From Methanobacteriota archaeon (GTDB lineage: Archaea; Halobacteriota; Methanomicrobia; Methanomicrobiales; Methanoculleaceae): a DNA stretch of 10,854 nucleotides. Location: assembly GCA_023457135.1 (NCBI GenBank), contig JAEWMO010000005.1, positions 1 to 10,854 of the forward strand, read 5' to 3'. The notes beneath the pieces are model-generated. The model was not told where the DNA came from, did not search any database, and was given only the letters and a program-made list of their open reading frames with translations. Positions 1-5,451 of the stretch are shown here, piece by piece (positions within the stretch are counted from its first letter, which is position 1; every line of letters begins with the position of its first letter). The position numbers and the translations under genes are program-made.

Positions 1-15
1 TGGGGCTGGGAACGA

Positions 16-151
16 CTGCCGGAACGGCAGGAGTTGGAGCACCGCAGGTGCGACTGAGGAGGCCGAAGGCCGGGCGGGGTGGGGGAAACACTCCCCCACC
101 ATTGTTGAGACAGGGGAGGGGGGCACGCCCCCCTCGCACCTATCGGTGCTC
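16..151. repeat. Cluster of six short hairpins bounded by near-identical inverted copies
   Basis: Six inverted repeats follow one another: CTGCCG-GAA-CGGCAG (16-30), GCACC-GCA-GGTGC (39-51), GGCC-GAA-GGCC (61-71), GGTGGGGGA-AACAC-TCCCCCACC (78-100), GAGGGGGGC-AC-GCCCCCCTC (116-135) and GCACC-TATC-GGTGC (136-149). The outer block GAGCACCGCAGGTGCGA (37-53) recurs in inverted orientation at 134-151 as GAGCACCGATAGGTGCGA, so 37-151 looks like a unit of about 115 bp with terminal inverted copies. These copies are themselves nearly palindromic, so their orientation is ambiguous. No open reading frame here resembles a protein. It could be an intergenic palindromic repeat family (REP or MITE-like), a structured RNA, or the 3' region of a gene to the left. 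The pairings are directly visible; the function is not known. Confidence 0.6.
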
Positions 152-343
152 AAGCTCGCTCCGCTCGCACTCCCCGTCAGCCCCTCCCCCAGTGGCGATA
201 TTCCCACGGTCCAGTGCACCGGGCCCATCAGATCACCAGGCGCCCGTCCTCAGGCAAAGAATCCATTAAACCCTGCCCCAAGCCCCCGGTATGCCTCCTC
301 GCCCCTTACACCATCACACCCCTCCCTCACCTCGAGGGAGAGC
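152..343. other. Non-coding, C-rich stretch upstream of the first gene
   Basis: I see no supported gene here. The start of the stretch is C-rich and repetitive (AGCTCGCTCCGCTCG-type sequence around 153-167). One further hairpin is visible, CTCCCTC-ACCTC-GAGGGAG at 322-340, just upstream of the probable promoter of the first gene. Short open frames through this stretch encode Pro/Arg/Ser-rich translations, which is what random GC-rich DNA gives. Confidence 0.5.
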
Positions 344-352
344 ATTTTGTAT
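344..352 (+). promoter_or_regulatory. Probable TATA box of the four-gene operon
   Basis: ATTTTGTAT is the only AT-rich octamer-like patch in a very GC-rich context. It is centred about 29 nt before the ATG at 378, the distance expected for an archaeal TATA box with a leaderless or nearly leaderless mRNA. No Shine-Dalgarno sequence precedes that ATG, which agrees with a leaderless start. Confidence 0.4.
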
Positions 353-377
353 CGCCGCAACCAATAGTAAACGTACT

Positions 378-869
378 ATGGAGAGCGGATCGGTTGTGGA
401 GGACCGCGTCTTTATCGCGGAGAACGCAACAGTCATCGGAGACGTCACGCTCGCCGACGACGTGAGCGTCTGGTTCGGCGCCGTCGTCCGGGCCGATAAG
501 GACAGGATCACGGTGGGAACAGGCTCAAACATCCAGGATAACGCCGTCGTCCACACCACGACCGGCTTTCCGGTCACGATCGGAACGGACGTCTCGGTCG
601 GTCACGGGGCCATCCTGCACGGCTGCACCATCCGCGACCGGGTGCTCGTCGGGATGGGCGCCATCGTCCTGAACGGCGCGATCGTCGGCGAAGGCTCGAT
701 CCTCGGCGCCGGCGCCGTGGTGACGGAAGGAAAGGAGATCCCTCCAAACTCGCTCGTCCTCGGCGTCCCCGGCAAGGTGGTCAGGGAGACGACCCCCGAG
801 CAGCAGGAGGGCATCGTCCGCAACGCACGCGAATACGTCAAACTCGCCGGGAGGTACCGCCATGACTGA
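378..869 (+). CDS. Gamma-class carbonic anhydrase-like (CamH/YrdA/PaaY-type) left-handed beta-helix protein
   Basis: This 163-residue protein is built almost wholly of the imperfect hexapeptide repeats of a left-handed beta-helix (about residues 8-125), followed by a short C-terminal helix (about 138-158). The three histidines expected to bind the catalytic metal at trimer interfaces are visible: H59 in AVVH, and H76 and H81 in VGHGAILHG. The conserved active-site partners R38, D40 and Q53 (NIQDN) are also present. The acidic loop of the prototype Cam enzyme is missing, which puts it with the shorter CamH/YrdA-like group; some of these hydrate CO2 and others have no known activity or act on acyl-CoA pathways. 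I chose the ATG at 378 rather than the in-frame ATG at 291. The upstream extension is low-complexity, and a TATA-like box lies at the right distance for a leaderless start at 378. It is the first gene of the operon, and its last 8 bases overlap the next gene. Family is confident; CO2 hydration is inference. Confidence 0.88.
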   Translation: MESGSVVEDRVFIAENATVIGDVTLADDVSVWFGAVVRADKDRITVGTGSNIQDNAVVHTTTGFPVTIGTDVSVGHGAILHGCTIRDRVLVGMGAIVLNGAIVGEGSILGAGAVVTEGKEIPPNSLVLGVPGKVVRETTPEQQEGIVRNAREYVKLAGRYRHD

Positions 870-2136
870 CGTCGTCGTCATCGGCGCCGGGGTCGCGGGC
901 ATCCAGGCGGCGCTCGACCTCGCCGGCCACAACATCCACGTCCACCTCATCGAGCGCGAGCCGACCATCGGCGGGCACATGGCCCAGCTCGACAAGACGT
1001 TCCCCACCAACGACTGCTCGATGTGCATCCTCTCCCCGAAGATGGTGGAGGTGGCCCGGCACCCGAACATCACCATCCACACCTGCGCCGGGGTCGAGTC
1101 GGTCGAGGGGGAGGTCGGCAACTTCCGCGTCCGGGTCAAAAAGCACCCCCGCTACATCATCGAGGACGAGTGCAATGGGTGCGGCGACTGCACCCGGATC
1201 TGCCCGGTCGAGGTCTACAACCGGTTCGACGCCGGGATCGGCGTGCGGAAGGCGATCTACAAGCCCCACGCCCAGGCGGTCCCCGACATCGTCGTAAAGG
1301 ACCAGGAGCACTGCATCGAGTGCGGCCTCTGCTACGACGCCTGCGGGAAGGAGGCGATCCTCCGCGAGGACGCCGGGCGGGTCTTCGAGATCGAGGCGGC
1401 GAGCATCGTCGTCACGACCGGATACGCGACGTTCGATGCCCGGAACAAGACTCAACTCCGCTACCTCACCATCCCCGACGTCATCACGAGCCTTGAGTTC
1501 GAGCGGATGATCTGTGCGAGCGGCCCCACGGGCGGCAAATTGAAGCGGCTCTCAAACGGCAAACCCCCGCGGAGCATCGCGTTCGTCCAGTGCGTCGGCT
1601 CCCGCGACATCGCCGCCGGCCGCCCCTACTGCTCCGGCGTCTGCTGCATGTATGCGATGAAGAACGCGATGCTCATCCGCGAGAAGAACCCCGACATCGA
1701 GGTCACCGTCTTCTACAACGACATCAGGGCCTACGGCAAGGGCTACGAGGAGTACTACGAGCGGGCGAGGAGCCTCGGGGTCCGGTTCGTCCGCGGGTTC
1801 CCCGGCGAGGTGCTCGCGGCAAACGACCGCCTGATGATGACCGCCGAGAACACCGAGACCGGCGAGGTGGAGACGTTCCACCCGGACCTGGTCGTCCTCT
1901 CCGTCGGGCTCGAACCCGCCGGCGGGGCGGAGGAGATCGCCCGGATGCTCGGCATCCCGCGGGACGAGTCAGGGTTCTTCGGGGTCGCCGACCAGAAGGT
2001 CGGCCCGGTGCTCACGGTGAAACCCGGAATCTACGTGGCGGGGACGGCCACCGCGCCGCGGGACATCCCCGACTCGGTCGCCATGGGCGGCGCGGCGGCG
2101 ATGCGGGCCTACCTCGACGCGATCCGGGCGGGATAG
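862..2136 (+). CDS. Short HdrA-like FAD/iron-sulfur oxidoreductase
   Basis: This 424-residue protein resembles subunit A of CoB-CoM heterodisulfide reductase. It opens directly with an FAD-binding Rossmann motif (GAGVAG, residues 8-13) and then has the HdrA-type segment PTNDCSMCILSPKM (C52, C55). An inserted ferredoxin domain has two 4Fe-4S motifs, C104-x2-C107-x2-C110-x3-C114 and C151-x2-C154-x2-C157-x3-C161. The HdrA signatures FVQCVGSRD (C244) and YCSGVCCMYAMKNAM (C257, C261, C262) follow, then a C-terminal FAD-binding half with YVAGTATAPRDIPDS. Canonical HdrA is roughly 650 residues; this one lacks the N-terminal cysteine domain and the C-terminal ferredoxin domain. No hdrB or hdrC lies nearby, so it is unlikely to be the main methanogenic HdrA. 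A strong Shine-Dalgarno sequence, GGGAGGT (849-855), supports the start, which overlaps the previous gene by 8 nt. It is probably a cytosolic electron-transfer flavoprotein; the partner is unknown. Confidence 0.88.
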   Translation: MTDVVVIGAGVAGIQAALDLAGHNIHVHLIEREPTIGGHMAQLDKTFPTNDCSMCILSPKMVEVARHPNITIHTCAGVESVEGEVGNFRVRVKKHPRYIIEDECNGCGDCTRICPVEVYNRFDAGIGVRKAIYKPHAQAVPDIVVKDQEHCIECGLCYDACGKEAILREDAGRVFEIEAASIVVTTGYATFDARNKTQLRYLTIPDVITSLEFERMICASGPTGGKLKRLSNGKPPRSIAFVQCVGSRDIAAGRPYCSGVCCMYAMKNAMLIREKNPDIEVTVFYNDIRAYGKGYEEYYERARSLGVRFVRGFPGEVLAANDRLMMTAENTETGEVETFHPDLVVLSVGLEPAGGAEEIARMLGIPRDESGFFGVADQKVGPVLTVKPGIYVAGTATAPRDIPDSVAMGGAAAMRAYLDAIRAG

Positions 2137-2138
2137 CC

Positions 2139-3197
2139 ATGCCGGAGACCGAGCCCTACACCGTCGCGTGGGAGGCGGAGACCGGGAGCATCGTCTACAT
2201 CGACCAGACCCTCCTCCCGGGGAGATACGAGATGATGCGGTGCACCACCGTAACGGACCTCGCCCGCGCGATCCGGCGGCTCGAGATCCGGGGGGCCCCG
2301 GCCCTCGGCATCGCCGGGGCGATGGGTGTGGCGCTCGCGGCCGCGAGGAGCACCGAGACGGATATCGAACGGTTCCGGGACGAGATCCGGCGGGCCGCCG
2401 ACCTCCTCAAAAGCACCCGCCCGACCGCGGTCAACCTCGCCTGGGGGATCGACCGGGTGGCGCGGAAGGTTGCACTGGCCGAATCGGTCGCGGAGGCGAA
2501 GACCATAGCCGTCGCCGAGGCAACCGCCGTCGCCGAAGAGGACGAACTGACCTGCCGGAGGCTCGGCGCGTTCGGCGCAGAACTCTTCCCGGACGACTGC
2601 ACGGTGCTCACCCACTGCAACGCGGGAGCGCTCGCCTGCCGGTGCCGGGGGACGGCGCTCGGCGTGATCCGCTCGGCGGTCGAGGCCGGCAAGAACGTCA
2701 AGGTGATCTCCTGCGAGACCCGGCCGCTGAACCAGGGTTCACGGCTCACCTGCTGGGAGCTTCTCCGCGACGGGATCGACGTGACCCTCATCCCCGACTC
2801 CTCAGCGGCATACCTGATGCGGAAGGGGAAGATCGACCTCGTCATCGTCGGGGCCGACCGGATAACGAAGGATGCGGTCTTCAACAAGATCGGGACCTAC
2901 ATGCACGCCGTCACCGCCCGCCACCATAGGATACCCTTCTACGTCGCAGCGCCGGTCTCCACGTTCGACCTCGCCCGGACAGAGAGCGAGATCACCGTCG
3001 AGGAGCGGGACCGGGCCGAACTCACCTGGTGCGGCGACCGCCAGCTCGCCCCCGACGACGTGAAGGTTCTCAACTACGCCTTCGACGCCACGCCGCTCGA
3101 CCTCGTCGACGCCATCATCACCGAGGTGGGGGTGCTCCGGCCCCCGTATGCCGCATCATTCAGGTTTATTAGAGAGGAAGAGGAACCCCGGCGATGA
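2139..3197 (+). CDS. mtnA: S-methyl-5-thioribose-1-phosphate isomerase (eIF2B-alpha family)
   Basis: This 352-residue protein should isomerise 5-methylthioribose 1-phosphate to 5-methylthioribulose 1-phosphate in methylthioadenosine salvage. In methanogens related activity on 5-deoxyribose 1-phosphate, from 5'-deoxyadenosine, is also plausible. Visible family motifs are RGAPALGIAGAMG (51-63), LTHCNAGALA with the catalytic cysteine C160, CETRPLNQGSRLTCWEL (192-208), VGADRI with the catalytic aspartate D240, NKIGTY (249-254) and APVSTFDL (271-278). The length matches bona fide MtnA. The segment before NKIGTY reads TKDAVF, where many MtnA proteins have a glycine-containing loop. The related ribose-1,5-bisphosphate isomerase is the main alternative, but the RPLNQGSRLT stretch favours MtnA. 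The ATG lies 2 nt after the preceding stop, and the gene shares ATGA with the next one, so it is co-transcribed. The open frame extends further upstream, but that part is antisense-style low-complexity sequence inside the HdrA-like gene. Confidence 0.92.
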   Translation: MPETEPYTVAWEAETGSIVYIDQTLLPGRYEMMRCTTVTDLARAIRRLEIRGAPALGIAGAMGVALAAARSTETDIERFRDEIRRAADLLKSTRPTAVNLAWGIDRVARKVALAESVAEAKTIAVAEATAVAEEDELTCRRLGAFGAELFPDDCTVLTHCNAGALACRCRGTALGVIRSAVEAGKNVKVISCETRPLNQGSRLTCWELLRDGIDVTLIPDSSAAYLMRKGKIDLVIVGADRITKDAVFNKIGTYMHAVTARHHRIPFYVAAPVSTFDLARTESEITVEERDRAELTWCGDRQLAPDDVKVLNYAFDATPLDLVDAIITEVGVLRPPYAASFRFIREEEEPRR

Positions 3198-3898
3198 TGT
3201 TCTTTGAGTCCGGGATCTGGATCCAGCTGATGACCGCCATCGGGGAGATCACGTTCTTTCTCATCCTCGGCATGCTGCTTGCGGCGATAGCCCTTGCCAT
3301 CATCGTCACCGCCTCGATCACGAGGGGGAAGTTCTATCTCCCCCGGATCCTGATCCCCGGCCTGGTCCTCCTCGAGGGGCTCGTGAAGGCGTTCTGCAAA
3401 CTCCTCGGCCTTGACGACCGGGACCTCGTCACGTTCTTCATCACGCTCAGAAACACCATGAACACGAAGGCGTTTGCGGAGACCCCCGTGGAGCAGCGGG
3501 CGGTCTTCCTGCCCCAGTGCCTGCGGTCGGCCCAGTGCCCGGCGAACCTGACGCCGGAAGGCCTGAAATGCCGGAACTGCGGCCGTTGCCTGGTCGGAGA
3601 GAACGCGGCCTGGCTGGAGAACACCGGTTACCGGGTCTTCATCGTCCCGGGCTCGACGTTCATAAAAAGAATGGTCAAGAAGTACCGGCCGCGGGCGATC
3701 ATCGGCGTCGGCTGCCTCATGGAGGTCAAGGACGGGATCGATATGTGCGACCGGATAGGGATAACCCCCATGGGTGTCGTGAACGTAAAAGACGGGTGCG
3801 TTGAGACGATGGCGGACTGGGCCACCTTGAGGGACGTCGCCCTGCTCGGCGTCGAGCACCCTTCAGGTGCCGTAGACCTTCACAGCCCGACCGAATAG
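3194..3898 (+). CDS. DUF116 family cysteine-rich membrane-anchored protein
   Basis: This 234-residue protein has a hydrophobic N-terminal segment (about 14-40, one or two membrane helices) and a possible second one at 48-64. A soluble cysteine-rich domain follows. Its motifs LPQCLRS (C109), C115, LKCRNCGRC (C126, C129, C132), GVGCLMEV (C174), MCDR (C185) and KDGCVET (C202) are typical of DUF116, a family found mostly in methanogens and other anaerobes, with no function known to me. The cysteine spacing suggests an iron-sulfur cluster or bound metal, which is inference. The start overlaps the mtnA stop as ATGA; a second ATG follows at once (3197), and a purine-rich GAGGAAGAGGA lies upstream. 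It is the last gene of the operon. Its final 36 bases overlap the 3' end of the convergent minus-strand gene. Confidence 0.85.
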   Translation: MMFFESGIWIQLMTAIGEITFFLILGMLLAAIALAIIVTASITRGKFYLPRILIPGLVLLEGLVKAFCKLLGLDDRDLVTFFITLRNTMNTKAFAETPVEQRAVFLPQCLRSAQCPANLTPEGLKCRNCGRCLVGENAAWLENTGYRVFIVPGSTFIKRMVKKYRPRAIIGVGCLMEVKDGIDMCDRIGITPMGVVNVKDGCVETMADWATLRDVALLGVEHPSGAVDLHSPTE

Positions 3899-4273
3899 GC
3901 GCTCGCTCGTGACCTTGCCGTAGACGAAGATCGTCTCGTCGCTGTTGACGTCGCCGACCCTGACGCCCGGCCTGAGGGTGATGTTGCCTCCCGCCTGGAT
4001 GGAGCGGAGAGAGGCATTGTCGCAGATGGTGGCGGTCGACCGAACGCGAATCGGTCCTTTTATTTTTACATCGTGCCCGATGACGATGCTCTCCGCCTCG
4101 ACGAAACCGCCGACCGTCGAGTACGGCCCGAGTTCGAGGCAGCCGGCAACGACAATATTGCCCCAGATATGCGTCTTCGCCGGGGCGATGAAACTCCCCT
4201 CTATCTTCACGTTTCCGTCGAAATAGGAACCCTTCGGTGCTATATATGTGTCCCCGTGCCGGTAAACTTTCAT
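3863..4273 (-). CDS. Bactofilin-like polymer-forming beta-helix protein
   Basis: This 136-residue protein has a repeating pattern of short beta strands and glycines over nearly its whole length (for example GNVKIEGSFIAP, GNIVVAG, IVIGHDVKIKG, GNITLRPGVRVGD). This is the look of bactofilins and related single-stranded beta-helix proteins that polymerise without nucleotide. In bacteria, bactofilins act in cell shape and envelope organisation; archaeal members are poorly known. No signal peptide or membrane helix is visible. There is no catalytic histidine set like that of the carbonic anhydrase-like protein at 378-869, and the hexapeptide pattern is weaker, so an acyltransferase is less likely. 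A good Shine-Dalgarno GGAG (4280-4283, minus strand) lies 6 nt before the ATG, and a TATA-like box sits further upstream. The gene converges with the DUF116 gene and overlaps its end by 36 nt. Confidence 0.65.
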   Translation of the reverse strand: MKVYRHGDTYIAPKGSYFDGNVKIEGSFIAPAKTHIWGNIVVAGCLELGPYSTVGGFVEAESIVIGHDVKIKGPIRVRSTATICDNASLRSIQAGGNITLRPGVRVGDVNSDETIFVYGKVTSERLFGRAVKVYGT

Positions 4274-4308
4274 GAAGATCTCCCGCGATAATTACTCAGT
4301 CCCGGACC

Positions 4309-4316
4309 AGATAAAA
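4309..4316 (-). promoter_or_regulatory. Probable TATA box of the bactofilin-like gene
   Basis: Read on the minus strand this is TTTTATCT. It predicts a start site near 4287 and a leader of about 14 nt that would carry the GGAG Shine-Dalgarno at 4280-4283. A second AT-rich patch (TAATTATC, 4287-4294) is too close to the ATG to serve. Confidence 0.4.
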
Positions 4317-4395
4317 TGATCCGTACGGGTTTCATGCGCGCCGCAGGACAATATGGACTTTTGCCGGCAGACGGTTCTGGAAAAGGGTATCGGGG

Positions 4396-5235
4396 TCATA
4401 TCACCGCGGCAACCGCAAAGACCGCGAGCGCTGCAAACATCCCCCACCGCAGGATCGACGTCGCCCGGGACTCCCGGACACAGGCAGGCGTCGTGCACCT
4501 CGCCCCCCGGAAGGCCCCATAGAGGATGATGGCATCGACGGCCGCGATGGCGGTGAGGTAGAAGGGTCCCCACCAGTCGGCCGGCGGGAAGAGGCTTGCT
4601 GCGACGGCAGCAAGGCCGCAGGCAAGCGCGAGCACCCCCGTCCCCCGGACGCCGATGATCATCGGAAGAGTGCGTGCCCCCCCGGCGGCGTCGCCGTCGA
4701 CGTCTTCTGCGTCTTTGAGGACCTCGCGGGCGATGGTCGCAAGGAACGTGATCCCTGCAAGCGTGAGGTTCTGGACGAGCCCCTCCACCCCGGCAAACGC
4801 TCCCCCAAAGAGGAATACGCTCGCCGTCAGGTAGGCGACCGCCAGGTTGCCGATACCCGGCGCCCGCTTCAGCCGGACGGCGTATGCGACCAGGACCACG
4901 GTGTTTGCGAGGGCAATCCCAAAGCAGAGGGTTGTCGTCAGGGCGGCGGCGAGAAGCCCGCCGGCAAAGAGCGCCACCGTGTAGGCCTTTGCGCCGGCAA
5001 GGCTGATTGCTCCCGCCGGGATGGGCCGGTCCGGCCGGTTGATCCGGTCGATCTCGACATCGTAGACGTCGTTGATGACGTTTCCCGCGGCGGTGATGAG
5101 CCCGACCGCCACAGCGAGCAGGAGCGTCGGCGGCGTGAGGGTGCCGGTAGCGACGAGGTAGCCGATGAGCGCGGTAAGCCCGGCAACGACGGCATTGTGC
5201 GGGCGGGTGATCCTGATAAAGGCGGCGGCGCTCAT
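4396..5235 (-). CDS. UbiA-family prenyltransferase, probable digeranylgeranylglyceryl phosphate synthase
   Basis: This 279-residue integral membrane protein has seven to nine hydrophobic segments. The two aspartate-rich motifs that hold Mg-prenyl diphosphate in the UbiA family are present: NDVYDVEID (N55, D56, D59, D63) followed by NRPDRPIPAG, and DAEDVDGD (D175, D178, D180, D182) followed by ARTLP. In archaea this form usually adds the second geranylgeranyl group to geranylgeranylglyceryl phosphate, the second ether bond of the core membrane lipid. Length and the NRPDRPIP stretch fit that enzyme better than menaquinone or heme O prenyltransferases, and no quinone genes lie nearby. The ATG at 5235 lacks a clear Shine-Dalgarno, but a TATA box about 33 nt upstream predicts a leader of only about 7 nt. 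It stands alone on the minus strand, 122 nt upstream of the bactofilin-like gene. Substrate assignment is inferred from the family. Confidence 0.88.
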   Translation of the reverse strand: MSAAAFIRITRPHNAVVAGLTALIGYLVATGTLTPPTLLLAVAVGLITAAGNVINDVYDVEIDRINRPDRPIPAGAISLAGAKAYTVALFAGGLLAAALTTTLCFGIALANTVVLVAYAVRLKRAPGIGNLAVAYLTASVFLFGGAFAGVEGLVQNLTLAGITFLATIAREVLKDAEDVDGDAAGGARTLPMIIGVRGTGVLALACGLAAVAASLFPPADWWGPFYLTAIAAVDAIILYGAFRGARCTTPACVRESRATSILRWGMFAALAVFAVAAVI

Positions 5236-5238
5236 TCT

Positions 5239-5258
5239 CGAAAGATCAGGTTCTTTCG
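5239..5258. promoter_or_regulatory. Inverted repeat between TATA box and start of the prenyltransferase gene
   Basis: CGAAAG at 5239-5244 is repeated inverted as CTTTCG at 5253-5258 around an 8-nt spacer. It covers the expected transcription start of the prenyltransferase gene, where a dimeric regulator could block initiation. A chance match is possible with only 6-bp arms. Confidence 0.3.
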
Positions 5259-5264
5259 CGATCG

Positions 5265-5272
5265 ATAAATAA
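5265..5272 (-). promoter_or_regulatory. TATA box of the prenyltransferase gene
   Basis: Minus-strand TTATTTAT stands out in GC-rich DNA, with its centre about 33 nt before the ATG at 5235. It implies a start site near 5242 and a very short leader. Confidence 0.5.
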
Positions 5273-5300
5273 CCAGAGGTTCCAGGAACAGGGATTCTCG

Positions 5301-5305
5301 AAAAA
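5301..5305 (-). terminator. T-run terminator of tRNA-Arg
   Basis: Five thymines on the minus strand begin 4 nt after the discriminator base of tRNA-Arg. Short T-runs of this kind terminate archaeal RNA polymerase; there is no accompanying stem-loop. Confidence 0.5.
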
Positions 5306-5308
5306 GGA

Positions 5309-5383
5309 CGGGCTTGGGGGGATTTGAACCCCCGGCATTCAGCTTAGGAGGCTGACGCCATGTCCAGGCTAGGCCACAAGCCC
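5309..5383 (-). tRNA. tRNA-Arg (anticodon CCU, reads AGG)
   Basis: On the minus strand a full cloverleaf can be drawn. The acceptor GGGCTTG pairs perfectly with CAAGCCC. The D-arm is closed by GCC/GGC and G26 is present. The anticodon stem TCAGC/GCTGA encloses loop CTCCTAA, giving anticodon CCT (plus-strand 5346-5348). The T-stem GGGGG/CCCCC encloses TTCAAAT. The discriminator is G and no CCA is encoded. There is no intron. G26 makes it a possible substrate of the Trm1 encoded by the divergent neighbour. Confidence 0.95.
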
Positions 5384-5391
5384 ACACATCG

Positions 5392-5408
5392 GAGTAATAG
5401 TATTACTC
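5392..5408. promoter_or_regulatory. Perfect palindrome between tRNA-Arg and trm1
   Basis: GAGTAAT-AGT-ATTACTC has 7-bp arms with a 3-bp centre. It lies just upstream of the tRNA-Arg 5' end and partly under its probable TATA box, and about 10 bp from the probable trm1 TATA box. Such symmetry suits a dimeric DNA-binding protein, or an RNA hairpin if transcribed; no regulator is evident in the window. Confidence 0.4.
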
Positions 5409-5415
5409 ATAAGAA
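5408..5415 (-). promoter_or_regulatory. Probable TATA box of tRNA-Arg
   Basis: Minus-strand TTCTTATG is centred about 28 nt upstream of the mature 5' end at 5383, predicting initiation a few bases before the tRNA. It is a moderate match to the archaeal TATA consensus. Confidence 0.35.
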
Positions 5416-5417
5416 GG

Positions 5418-5423
5418 TATAAG
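5418..5423 (+). promoter_or_regulatory. Probable TATA box of trm1
   Basis: TATAAG is centred about 31 nt before the ATG at 5452, predicting a start site near 5447 and a leader of about 5 nt, so the trm1 mRNA would be nearly leaderless. Confidence 0.45.
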
Positions 5424-5451
5424 GGTATCGAGCATCCACCTTTCCGGAAGC

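Noticed and set aside
16..151. CRISPR array at the hairpin cluster
   Set aside because: The hairpins differ in sequence and spacing; there are no regularly spaced identical repeats with unique spacers.
48..465. Several overlapping short open frames at the left end
   Set aside because: Their translations are Pro/Arg/Ser-rich with no motif, and they run through the hairpin cluster and the promoter region.
838..1455. A 205-residue minus-strand open frame opposite the HdrA-like gene
   Set aside because: It is an Asp/Val/Leu-rich shadow of the strongly supported plus-strand gene, a frequent effect of high GC.
1590..2138. Long in-frame extension upstream of mtnA
   Set aside because: The extension is Arg/Gly/His-rich and lies inside the HdrA-like gene in another frame; MtnA similarity begins just after 2139.
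2139..3197. Ribose-1,5-bisphosphate isomerase as the product
   Set aside because: The catalytic Cys and Asp are shared by both enzymes, but the RPLNQGSRLT and RGAPALGIAG stretches and the length fit MtnA better.
3074..3859. A 261-residue minus-strand open frame opposite the DUF116 gene
   Set aside because: It has no recognisable domain, and the plus strand carries clear DUF116 motifs.
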